Positions 12,394 through 30,458 of a DNA stretch of 64,000 bases are shown piece by piece. Source of the DNA: Lingula anatina (Eukaryota; Brachiopoda; Lingulata; Lingulida; Lingulidae); assembly GCF_001039355.2 (NCBI RefSeq), contig NW_019776124.1:64001-128000 (forward strand), written 5' to 3'. A program made the translations under genes and the position numbers. A model generated the notes under the pieces. That model had not been told where the DNA came from. It searched no databases and worked only from the letters and a program-made list of their open reading frames with translations. Every line of letters starts with the position of its first letter. Position 1 is the stretch's first letter.

Positions 12394-15079
12394 CCTGTGA
12401 CAGGAATTTTTTGAGATCTCTGAATGAATTGTATGTCAACTAGACCAGCTCTGTCCCACTGCTGCTGCACCCTTGTGTGGATTTTCCAGTGAATATGTGT
12501 ATGAAGACACATGCAGGACCGGTCTAGTTCCGAGGTGGTTAACTCTCCTCTCATTCACTGAAATTTCATAGTACGTAAAAATCCAGGATCATTTTGCCTG
12601 TGTCAGTTATAGAGGGAGCACTGTGTACTGGTATTAATGCAACTGCTGAAGATTGCAGAGATCCAACTTTTTAGTACAGGAGAATATTCCTTTTAACACT
12701 ACAGATATTGGATATGATACAAGGCAATATGCTAGGAAATTGTTTCATAGCAGATCTTAAACAGGGTGAAGCCCACAGAAGCAAGTTATTTTTTTCCAAA
12801 GCTAATTGCTGCAAGGTGGGAAGTGACGTTGCAGTAGATCAATACAACTTGTAAGAAAGTGATGACGATAATGATATTATCACCAACACCATAAAAGACT
12901 TAAAACTGGATCATTAAAAACATGACAAATAAGTTTTGAAGATGTTTATAATTGTATGCAGTAAAGGCACATTTTACATGCTTGGAATTTCACCTTTTCA
13001 AAAGTATGCTGCGGGTTGCTACATTTGTGATGGTTATTATCCCTATAAAAAAGAAATAGAAAATTATAATTATAATAGTTTTGGCAATATGACCGTGCTG
13101 CAGCTTGTGTAAAGAACACTCCTGGCCATTGTTTATTTTATAAACTAAATGAAATCCATGAGTTAACTTTATTTGTACAAGGTCAGATGACGTCCCTAAC
13201 AACAGACTTTATTAAAGAATCGACAAATAATATACAATCCATTACTGGATATTCATATATGTGATGCTGTGAAGAGTTTGCTCATGAATATTATGATATT
13301 TTGAAGCTGTGTTTGTTGAAGATAAGCAAATTAGATACTGGTGTGCAATTAGTTAAGGCAAGGTGTGATAAATAAGAGCAGAGCAGCTTTTTGATGTCTT
13401 TTCAGTTAACCAGTTCTGTATGAAATTTTCCTTTCTGCTTAGGTATGAAAACAAAAATTAAAAAAAAAAAAAATAGCAAGGAGAATATTTCTACACCACA
13501 TTGAAAATCAGTTTTTTTTTTTCATATTTTCCACAGGGTTGTCACTCATGTACTTTAATCTGCAATATCAGGAGCTTCCAGTGTTTATCTCTACCTAAAT
13601 GCATCCAGAAGTTGCACCCAAAGCCATTTCTCTTTGTTTGGGTGTGAACCTCTTCCTGATTACTATGGTGTTTGTGTCCCATTACACAGCACTTTATTTA
13701 AGAAGATAGCATGCACGTTCAGATTCTGGTGTATATTCACTGCTAATGGGCAACTTTTTCTCAATCAGATATCTAATTGTTTGATAGATATGAAAGATCA
13801 TGATAAACAGAAAAATTAGTTTTTTTTTCTTTTTTTATAAGAGATCCTTGTGTTGTCATAACAATTTATCATTCAGAACAATTGAGCATTATCAGTTAAT
13901 TTAAAATTGTTAAAACTTTAAAATATGTGCATGCTTTCATTACATATTAAATATTAGCATAAACTATTTTTGCAATATCCTGTCCCCATTGTACAGGCTT
14001 TTTCCATTTGTTATATCACATATTTACCAACAGTTTATGAGTTGATACTGCTCTTTATGTATACACCCTATTTGTCTTATTTTCTACAAATGGTGTACAA
14101 GGTGTGTACAATATTGATAAATCAGAAAGGAATGGAGCAATCTATGTGAGAGCAACTCTCAGTTACGACTTTGAGAGAAATAGTTGGAGGGTTCCTTGAT
14201 TGAATGAGACGTTTTTATCACAAGGTTTTGTGCATTAGTATATGGTTCACTTGTAAAGATATGTATGGACTGAATTAAATGATTTATGTTAAATTACATC
14301 TTGATTCATGTTAATGAATATGTATACAAGTTGCTACAGAACTTTTTTTTCATGGTACTTTATAATTGAAAGAGACAAAGACAAAATTGACTTGCAAGCT
14401 TTATTATTGAAGAGTGAAATGCACTACCTACATATCATGTGCATATTTCTAATATAAAATGTCCTAGTAATTCTTTTAATTCTTTTGGCAATATAAGTAA
14501 GATATTCTTCAATTTTACTTTTTTCCTGTGTAACAATGAAATATTGGGTTAATTATCTTCTGTTGACAAACCAAATTTTTTTTATCTTCACTGGACTTTC
14601 ATGTCTTCACTGACTTCTTTCCCATGTATTCGGCTCTTATCAATACTGCCTGATGCCCTTCTGTGTTGGCTCTCCTTGTTTTTTAAGCTCAATACACAAC
14701 TCTTTGTAAAATTACCCTTATGTATGGTAAAAAAGGATGAGTTTGTGTCAAATGCTCCAAGAACTAGGCAGTATGCCTACAGCACAGAACTGACACTCAC
14801 TGAAACACACTATATTCAAACAGGCCCCGTGGCTGTTACAACTGTCCTGTATTAGACATATTCAGCAGTGCCGTCTCTGAATTCATCTGATCTGTTCCAG
14901 TCACTGACATTTCTTTATTGATCCAATTCTCAGTGTCTATACAACTAACTTACTCTTGCTAAATCGTACCACAAAATGCTGTTGGAAATAAAAATCCTAT
15001 CCCCTCCACAAAAACATGAATTAACATCTGCAATGTAATTTCCTACCCATTTCACGCATCATAATAGAAAAATAATTTA
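12394..15079. other. 3' UTR and convergent intergenic region
   Basis: AT-rich, with no credible coding exon. It should hold the 3' UTR of the upstream plus-strand gene and that of FAM136A on the minus strand. A minus-strand AATAAA at 14914-14919 lies about 160 bases past the FAM136A stop. An ATTAAA near 13212 is a weak candidate for the plus-strand gene. Confidence 0.5.
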
Positions 15080-17067
15080 TCACTTCGATAGATTTTCTAA
15101 CATTCTCTTCTTAAGTGTAGGTAAAAGATCTAAATACTTATTGACACATTTTCCACCACAATCTTTAAGAAACTTTTGAGTTAAAGTAGTGTTGTCTCCC
15201 TTGTTTCCAGCCTGGTCATTGGCCATGTCATGACAGTCCATAAAACATCTCTTTAATCGGTTCTGTAAAATATACATTTATGGTAAATACATAAATATCC
15301 TGGACAACAGAGGTTTAAGTACATGAGTATTTTTTCCTAATTAAATATTCAAAATGAAAAAAATTAAACCTTAAATATGAATAAATATGTGTGGGTGATT
15401 GATTAATACAACCTAAAAGATGTTAGTTCCTAGGAATCTAAAAATTAAAACTTAAAAAACCTTTCAATGAAATCACATCATCTTAAGTGATTATTATGAA
15501 ATTCTCTAAAATGTATTTAAAGGGATAACAACTAATCATATAAGATTCAAAATTTCCCACTGGAAACAAAACAAATATAATAAATTCAAATTTAGCACCA
15601 ATCCGTGCCTGCTTTCCGACCATGTAGACCTTCATAGATGACTACCTATCTAATTTTGTCTGAAGAGATTATTACACAAACCACTTTAAAACATTGCCTG
15701 TTCTGAATGTTTAACCAGATTCATTAAATATTGTTAGTATGAGAAAATCATCGTTTACCTCAAGAAAACGGGGCCATAGCAATAGTCTGAAGGTTCAATA
15801 GTCCGAAGGTTCATTGGTCAGAATATTCAGTATAGAACCTTTGGACCAATGAACCCTTGATTAAAAAATCGATGAAAATGTTACCATTTTTCGGACCAAT
15901 GAACCTTCGGACTATCGAGACGCCCCAATGAAAACCATTTTATGGCACTCATCTTTGAGCTTGGTTTTACTATCACTAATACTTACCTAAAAATATTTTA
16001 TTGTATTGTATCTACGACAATTGTACTATGGATTCTTTGATTAAAATTTGGAACTTTGAACATGCCCCCACATCCAAAATAAAAATCTGAGTTACCTGAA
16101 AGTTTCCAACCTCTTGTTCCACGTAAGCACTGGCTTTGTCAAATACTTCACCACACTTCTGGTTACACGACTGTCTTTCCTGGAAATCTAAATCCTTATT
16201 TTCACAGCACTTCGTAGCACACTTAAAGAAGTCAATCTGAAACAGAGAACACATGTCCTAAGAAAGAAATCATAATACCAACAACAATACAAGTCGAACT
16301 CAAACACTTTAAGGTATGCCGACTTTCCTGCTAAATTGAATTTTTACTCAGAAATAAAGTTTTCTCCTACTAAAGAATCCATTCCTTGGCCTTCCCCTGT
16401 GTATGGGATTTAATGTTTTATAACATTTATTATTGAATAATTTTACATGTAGTTAAAATCAAATGAGCAATTTAATATGCAGTTTTAAAACCACTGAATA
16501 ATTTTACATGTAGTTTTTACTGTGTCTCGTTACACTTAGACCACCATGTGTTCTTGTATATGTCACCAAATACTTTTATGGGGGGGGGGGGGGGGGGTCA
16601 ACAAATTTTAAGGCAAAAATTGGAAAAGACTGATTGCTTTGCAGGATACGAACTCGTAGACCCAGCAAACGACAAACATTTTCAAACATGGACAGAATAC
16701 CTTACCATTAATAATTTCTTCAAAATCCAACATTACATATCAACGGTCATAAGTATAATAGATAACTTAATTTGTTAAAATGCAACAAGTAAGTGCGATA
16801 GCAGTGTAGGCAGTGTTGATCCCCACCCCCCACCAATCCCCTTACACACACAGCGGCCACTCTCAATCACTGCATCTCGTGTAACACGTGCTGAGGTTGC
16901 ACAATTAAATAACTAGATAAAACCTATGTATATTTCCCCATAGTTTTAAATAACAAAATCAGATGTATTGAAATATTTACTTGAATAAATCTAAGGCGCT
17001 CCTTGTCAACTTCATCTATTGTCTTTTTTAAACTGTTTTCAAGGTGCGTTACAGGATTTTCAGCCAT
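15080..17067 (-). CDS. FAM136A: FAM136A homologue, mitochondrial twin-CX3C protein (136 aa, complete)
   Basis: Minus-strand exons are 16981-17067 (start), 16096-16236 and 15080-15262 (stop), all phase 0, giving 29+47+60 residues. The protein begins MAENPVTHLENSLKKTIDEV. It contains four CX3C motifs in order: CATKC, CNQKC, CFMDC and CGGKC. That pattern, the conserved LLPTLKKRMLENL near the C-terminus and the length (human FAM136A is 138 aa) identify the family. FAM136A is a small helical protein associated with the mitochondrial intermembrane space; its CX3C pairs are expected to form disulfides there. Its start codon lies 244 bp from that of ADK on the other strand. Intron 2 carries a foldback element at 15770-15926. 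Confidence 0.93.
15770..15926. repeat. Foldback (inverted-repeat) element in FAM136A intron
   Basis: ATAGTCCGAAGGTTCATTGG near 15799 is matched by its reverse complement, in CCAATGAACCTTCGGACTAT near 15896. The outer ends GGGGC and GCCCC also pair. An internal AGGTTC..TTGGTC repeat gives more than one possible fold. It resembles a short MITE; the target duplication is not clear. Confidence 0.7.
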
Positions 17068-17311
17068 GGTGCTAATGTGACCTTGAACTTTGTTATGCCA
17101 TCGAAGACAAGCTACGTGTGTGTGCTTTTCATTTTAACAAAGATAATACGTATCGATATCTTATTTGCATTCTTAAGTATTTTGCACAATAAATATACAA
17201 TATCAATATCAATTTCACTGAGACCTGTTGGCAACAGCCAGGAAACATACAGTAAACCAACCGGCTACTCGATCTTAAACGCCCTCTTGCGGGTAAAGGC
17301 CGTCATCCAAA
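17068..17311. promoter_or_regulatory. Probable bidirectional promoter between FAM136A and ADK
   Basis: Only 244 bases separate the divergent start codons, and these must hold both 5' UTRs and core promoters. There is no convincing TATA box in either direction at a useful distance. This fits the housekeeping type of both genes. The function is inferred from the layout. Confidence 0.65.
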
Positions 17312-24236
<6,925 letters not shown>

Positions 24237-24410
24237 TAATAATGGTATTGGATCTTTAGTACATCTTTCACAACGAATGATGATAATGGTCATATATGTG
24301 CATTTGAAAGATGTGCAAACGAGTAACCTGTGGGAAGGTGTGACATAACAGATATTTTGATTGCATAAAACAATATTTTATATGTTCTGAAAACCAATTA
24401 TTAGACTCTA

Positions 24411-24412
<2 letters not shown>

Positions 24413-24481
<69 letters not shown>
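24413..24481. repeat. (AT)n then (AC)n microsatellite in the ADK 3' UTR
   Basis: About 27 AT repeats followed by AC repeats, between the ADK stop codon and its poly(A) signal. Confidence 0.95.
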
Positions 24482-24502
24482 AGATGTAAATAATCGTGTC
24501 TC

Positions 24503-24508
24503 AATAAA
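24503..24508 (+). terminator. Poly(A) signal AATAAA of ADK
   Basis: Canonical hexamer 267 bases past the ADK stop, followed by GT/T-rich sequence (GGTCAGTAATTTCATTGTAT). No credible gene lies between here and 25092. Confidence 0.7.
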
Positions 24509-25092
24509 AACACCTCTGGTCAGTAATTTCATTGTATTTGCTGTCATATATTTTCTTGTTCTAGTTGTTTACAGCGACTGTAGTCGTGTAGTTTCATTTC
24601 TTATCTGGACTATGGTCTTTTGGCAGGCCTGTGTTCGCACGCACTTCTGTGTCATGTGGTATGTTTCTCCCAAGCGTCGTTACTTTCATACTTTTTCTCA
24701 CAGCAAATTAAAAGCTAGGGGAAGTGTCAAGTATGTTGATTTGATAGTTCAGCCCGTTTTGCTTTTTTTCAGTGGCTCTTGCACAGAATTAACTGCGGTT
24801 CAGACCGTGCTTATTTCTCTCAACGTGCATCGTTAATGAATGATTTAGAAAATGCCAGGTCGTAATAAAGAAAGGCCTGAAATTCCCAACTGTTTAGTGA
24901 TAGATTTTCAAAGGTCGCATCTGAAAGTCAAAAGGCCATAAAGCAAGAGGCACATATGCGTCACCCGTAACCAAAAAGTTTGGAAAAAAACTTGAAGTAA
25001 GATGCGTTTCGGGTATTGCCGCTTTTGTTTGTTTACATAGTTTGATAATGTTGTAGCTATTGCCGTGGGCCGCAAGCAGATGGAGCTGCTAG

Positions 25093-25434
25093 TCAGGCAT
25101 AATATTCCTTCGACTGTTGCTGAAGTTTGTATGCACATTTGTCGCACGACCGCTCGAGGATAGTTATCGTAGCCCGGTCCTTTTTGCCATAATCTAGTAG
25201 CGGCGCTCCGCAGTCACAGAAGTTGATGTCTCTGGAACACACATAATAACATCCGGAGATCGAACATTGTACCAGTCCCAGAACCATCAGGCAGGCCGCC
25301 GCCACTATAATTGCATGATCTTGCCACTGCGAAAACGATGACCAGAAGAGAAGCACAGCGCCCACGACAAGCAGCAGAACTCCAGATATAAATAAGATTG
25401 GCGTTGCATGCTTTGTAAATCTTGCATCAGTCAT
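25093..25434 (-). CDS. Small orphan membrane protein, two predicted helices and a Cys-rich tail (113 aa)
   Basis: Single-exon ORF read from the ATG at 25434 (MTDARFTKHATP); an in-frame ATG 15 codons further upstream is also possible. Two hydrophobic segments follow, ILFISGVLLLVVGAVLLFW and AIIVAAACLMVLGLVQ, separated by a short polar loop (SSFSQWQDH). The tail has CYYVCSRDINFCDCGAPL and later CDKC, which could form disulfides or bind metal. The layout is like a short two-pass membrane protein with a cysteine-rich exposed tail. I do not recognise the family and propose no function. GC content is higher than in the flanks, which supports real coding sequence. Confidence 0.6.
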   Translation of the reverse strand: MTDARFTKHATPILFISGVLLLVVGAVLLFWSSFSQWQDHAIIVAAACLMVLGLVQCSISGCYYVCSRDINFCDCGAPLLDYGKKDRATITILERSCDKCAYKLQQQSKEYYA

Positions 25435-26761
25435 GTTTGTTGTCTCCCTGATTCTTGTTTTCAAGGATGTGACGCGCAAATATAAGTGACGTCATTCTAG
25501 CGCGGCACGTGAAATGACACACGAGTACGCATGAACTGTTAGAGGATTCATTACCATGTTGGAAAACAGACAAAAAGACAATGCTCTAAAATGATGAACA
25601 CTTTCATGTAAATATAGCGGCGAATCGTTTTTATGTCATAGAAATTGTCATATGAAATAACTGGATTCTAGATAACTAAATATTCTTGCATGCCGAAGCC
25701 ACACTTCGTCTCTCACAATATGATATCAAATGTTGATATCCACGGCCTAGAATCTATTCGAATAATCAATCACCAACAAAGCAAACCCTAACATAGATCT
25801 ATGAGATTTTATTATAGAGAAAATATCAATTTTTAGGTTTTTTGTATGCGCAGAGCTCTCTATCAAAACGTGCGTCCTTGTCCAAAACTAATGCTAGTTT
25901 AAAACTTCTGTAATTTAATCTAAAAGAATTGTAGATCTAAACTGGGAATTTCCTAGCGAGCCAGTATGAAGCCCGGAACAAATCGATAGACTAAATAGCC
26001 CCAAAAAAAAAACTAACTGAAAGGGATAACAGCTTCATTTGACCAAAAATGGATTTCCTTGGGTAGGCCTAAACGACAATTTTCCCATACGTAGGCCTAC
26101 CAATTGTTAATGAATCCGTTCAGACATGCAAAGACAGTCCCTGTTTTTTTTTCTTTCTTTTTTTAAAGAGATCATTAGGCCTACAGAGGGCAAGCACAGA
26201 TTCTAAAATAATTGTGCTAACCGCCGCTTTGGCGGTAAAATGGAATTTATCATAGCCCCTATCTCTATATGTGTTTGCAATGAATCTCATATGAAGAGTT
26301 ATCATCCCTTTAAGATTTTTGTAAAACGATAGGTCACACTGTTTCAATTTTTGCCATTGTCAAATTTCAGATGATGGGATTATGCAAAACATTAACATAA
26401 ATGTATATTAAATAGTATAAATAAATAGGTTTACCCCAGAATAAGGTAGTCTAATTGTAGAGTAGCCGTAGTCACAGTCGACTATCAATTCGTATAGAAC
26501 TTAAATTGACATATATAAAGCGTTAAACTAACATTTAACATTTGCTAGTCCTGACATCAAAGTGAAAAGGAATTTTTCTCTCTCTTGCCTTGTTAAGCAC
26601 TCGAAATCCTGTGCGAGTCCTAAAACTGATGTTTCCTTGTCACTAGTACAGGTGCTTCGTTCAGTGTAGAATATGGTTTGTGTTTCTTCGAAAATCCAAT
26701 TAAGATTGTGTCAGTCCCATTTACCTGAGCTATGGGAAATACTCTGCTAGATAACCATGGG

Positions 26762-26794
<33 letters not shown>

Positions 26795-27494
26795 GTTTAT
26801 TCAATAAAACATCTTGTTGGTTATCTTCTCCTACTGCGCATATCGCGACACGCCTTCATGGCAAAAGTGTGTTGGCGGATGCGATGATTCTAAACTCTGT
26901 CTTTGAACAGTTAATCTTTCACTTTTAAAAGCAGATGACTAAAATTGCTTCCTCGACCCACATACTTTAGCTCTTAATTTACTCGATCTTGCTGTTTGAT
27001 GTGATGCAAAGTGATGCATTCTTGAAGTTACAGTTAAACAAATTTATAAAGACAAAGGGAGTTCCAATGAAGTAGTGCTACTGTGCTTAGGCTTACGGGG
27101 CCGAACTTCAGCCAAACCATTCGGTGTTCATCCAATGGTATGTAGATTACACCGAGCTCTTGTATTTCCACAAGGTCCGCCATTGGCAAACTAAAGGGTT
27201 CTAATGCAGTAGAACATTGTAAAATGGTCTTGAAGAGAAGGGTTTGTTTGACTTCAGTCGATACTGCTTTGAAAAATATATTCCCATTATTTGATTTTCG
27301 AAAATATAGGATAAAGTTCAAGTCATATCGACATCATGGGCCTTTTTTTCTCTCTCTCTTTTCACCGTTATAAACGACTTTTATAAATGTTGTCACAGAA
27401 AATATAGCCGATCTCTAAAATATACAAAGTACAACTGAGTTGTACATAATAGTTGCCTGGACGCAGTCTCTTCACAGATCAACTGCCGTGGCCA
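25435..27494. other. Intergenic region, no gene seen
   Basis: AT-rich sequence with a T run at about 26767-26794. Short ORFs here have no domain, signal or splice support. The left end should hold the promoter of the minus-strand orphan gene; the right end, the 3' UTR of the Ly6-type gene. Confidence 0.5.
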
Positions 27495-29291
27495 TCAGCT
27501 CCGCGTGGAGAAAAAACACAGTGTCACAATCACTGAGAAGTACCACAGCCAAGTATTCCCCAAACTGCGAGCCCTGTTACAACCGTCTTCCGCACAGCTC
27601 TGATAACACACTTGGATTTCGATTTTCCGTCTCGGGGGACCTATTTCTGTGACCCCTTTTTGGCAGTATTCGAAACTGGACAAATAAAATGGGCTGCAAC
27701 TCCTAGAGAACGTCAGTTGAGTGCCTGGAAATGTATGATGGGAACATTTTAAAACTTGATCGCAAAACTCTAAGAAAACCATTCATGATGGTGATAGGCA
27801 CTTTGTAAACGATTTACATGGGGGTGCGTGGGGTGGGCAACCAAATTTTTGTAGCCATTGCTAGCTGACTTCTGCTGCATAAACTTTCATTATTACTCCT
27901 TTTCAATGCAGATGGTCATTTTTTTTAAAAAGTTGTTGTTGCCTAATTACTGCTGTGGATGTAAAATTCATGACTTCCATATGAAAAAATTAGGGAACTT
28001 CACTTTTAGCTATTATTACTGATACATTTCATAAACTAATGGCTTTGACACCATATTGCGAATATAATGTTGGGATATTATTTACAATCATGTTTGTTTG
28101 TTTGTGTATAGCATCGGCCACATCTCACGTGCGTGGGTCTTGTTTTTAACTGCTGAAGTAAAAATAATTTAATTAATTCATTGCGCTTGATTTGTTTTCA
28201 AAACACGACCCATTGCGCACCTTACCCGGTCGGAAGTTGAGCTCTTATGGCATACAATTACTGACGTAAGACGTTTGAAAAACAAAACTCAGTGAGCTTA
28301 AAGTGTATTTAAATGCAAATTGACGCCTCTTGGATCAGCAGTAGTTTTGCAATTTTGTGGGTCTTCATTAACCGTGCTCGGGTTTCTATCAAAATGGCTA
28401 TATTTTGCTTAGAGGGAAAAGCATGAACTTCTGCTCAATTGCGCACGCTCTTAGGTGGTCTGAGAATGCTATTTTGTATGTGCCATGTCCAATTTATATG
28501 AAACGTAGTCAGTGAGAGAAAGAGAATTAGCATGCTTAAATGCCTTAAAAGGTCTTCACACTCTGGCATATGTACTGTATATATGCTCCAACTTTCAAAC
28601 CAGGTCTTTTATAGTAAATATCTTACCTACATGTTTGTAAACAAATATATTCGTATGCAAAATATGGAAACACGAGGAAGAAAACCTCATCTATAGAAGA
28701 AATACATATTTGCAAAAGAATAGTTTTTCATATCGAATCTTACCATTTTCATCTATCTCCCTGACGATCATGCAGAACTTATTCTCCATTCCTGGGATAC
28801 AGTTGCCCTGGATATCTCGCGCTATACACGTCGAGCAGTTGATGGGGGGCGGAGGCCGGGCCTCACAGAGAGGGTCCGTGGTACTGTCACAACTGACACA
28901 CATTAAGGCAGCACCTGGGGATGGTAAAAAAAAAAAAATAGACGTTGGTGGTACTCTGGCGTTTTCTTAATGTTTTTTTTTTTCATCCGACGTTAAAATG
29001 CGCGCGTTTTCATGAGTCAAATGTCGGTGCAAATATCCCGAATATCTGCTCAGAATTATTGTCTTTGAAACAGCAATAGATAGCAGGTTGATTACACTGT
29101 ACAGTATTGTGTTATATTGTATTTGATTAATTTCGAATATCATTATTTATTCAATGCCGCAATGAACACAGACATTGGTTGACAATTCTGTAATTTAGCT
29201 CACAATCTAAGTACACTGGTTCTTTTTGCATTGGTCAAAGAAAACTGAAAAGGACGAGAACAGTTAAATTATGTGAACTAATTTTTAAAAT

Positions 29292-29334
<43 letters not shown>

Positions 29335-30458
29335 TTGTACACATACTTTTGACAACAGAGGTTTTCAAAACACCCCAGAGACTAAATGAAACCCTCTCCA
29401 CCCCCACCCCTCTCAGAAGCATATTTATGCTAAATCCCGCTTGAATAAAGCAATATAAGAAAAACACAATAAATAAATAAGGTAAATCTTCTTCTAATAA
29501 AATAGTTCAAAAGAATCTGATTCATTAAGAAGACATCAACCTTTTGCTTTACATCCTACTTTATTTCCTTCATTAAAGCATTTTTAAGAGCGTGGCAGGA
29601 TTTCAGCCGTTGTTCACATATAAGAAAAAGAACGTTTTTATAGTATTAGACCAGCGGTTCACCTACGGAAGTTGGACAAAGCAGCCTTCTGTACGCCTAG
29701 CTTCAACTTATCGGACACGTAGACTCGAGACTCTATGAAAGTTTGTTTTTTCGTTTTTATCACCGGCTTCCAGAGACTAATATCATTAGTTTTAATTGAA
29801 ATCCCCTGGTGGTAAATTCAAAGACAACAAATGACCACACTATTAGGTATCATCGTGTGGTGAGCGAGGAATACTGACCCTGCAGTAGACCTAATGGGAT
29901 TTGAGAGAGAGAGAGAGAGAAAGAATAAATACTTAATGTAAAACACAAGCTAAATAGTGATGGCACGGGCAATGAAGGATTAATATACCAAATAGGCGTA
30001 TACTAATTTAGTGTTTTAGATTAATACAGTGCATTTTGTCTTGCATTTTCCATATGCATCATTGGCAAGTGTTGTCAATAAGATAGACTCACTAAGTACA
30101 CATTGACTTAGAAAATTATATCAGAATGCAACTTTGTCAATACGTACACATTGCGGGAAGCTACTACACGTAGGAAAGCATTGATTCTTGGTAAAATCTT
30201 TGTGCTTAATTTTTTCGGAAAACAGACCCGAACCAATGCTCTTTGTAAGGTCACGTTCAACCAGGATCAATACAAATCTTTGGCCTGAATGTTTTTTAGT
30301 TTTAAGATATAAAGAAAAACTGAAAGAATACATTTCAGAGGACTAAAAATCAACAGCCTTAAGATTCACATTCACAGCAAGCACTTACCTGTTCTTGTAC
30401 AAACGAACAAATGGAAAAGCCACAACGAAACGCATGAACATCTCCAGTTGTAATTCAT
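27495..30458 (-). CDS. Secreted, GPI-anchored Ly6/uPAR-type protein (171 aa, 3 exons)
   Basis: Minus-strand exons are 30389-30458 (start), 28744-28914 and 27495-27769 (stop); both introns are phase 1. The first exon gives a signal peptide, MNYNWRCSCVSLWLFHLFVC, missed by simple ORF calling because another frame is open there. The mature chain starts near LMCVSCDSTTDPLC. It carries 14 cysteines and ends in CYQSCAEDGCNRA, the CC..D.CN type ending of Ly6/uPAR three-finger domains. A hydrophobic C-terminal tail (TWLWYFSVIVTLCFF) fits a GPI-attachment signal. Invertebrate relatives act at the cell surface in septate junctions, ion-channel regulation or signalling, but the specific role here is unknown. 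The extra cysteines and the PPPP loop are unusual for a minimal 10-Cys domain. Confidence 0.78.
29292..29330. repeat. Long poly-T tract in a Ly6-type gene intron
   Basis: About 39 T in a row. It may be a retroposon poly(A) tail in minus orientation or a slippage tract; no element body was recognised beside it. Confidence 0.8.
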
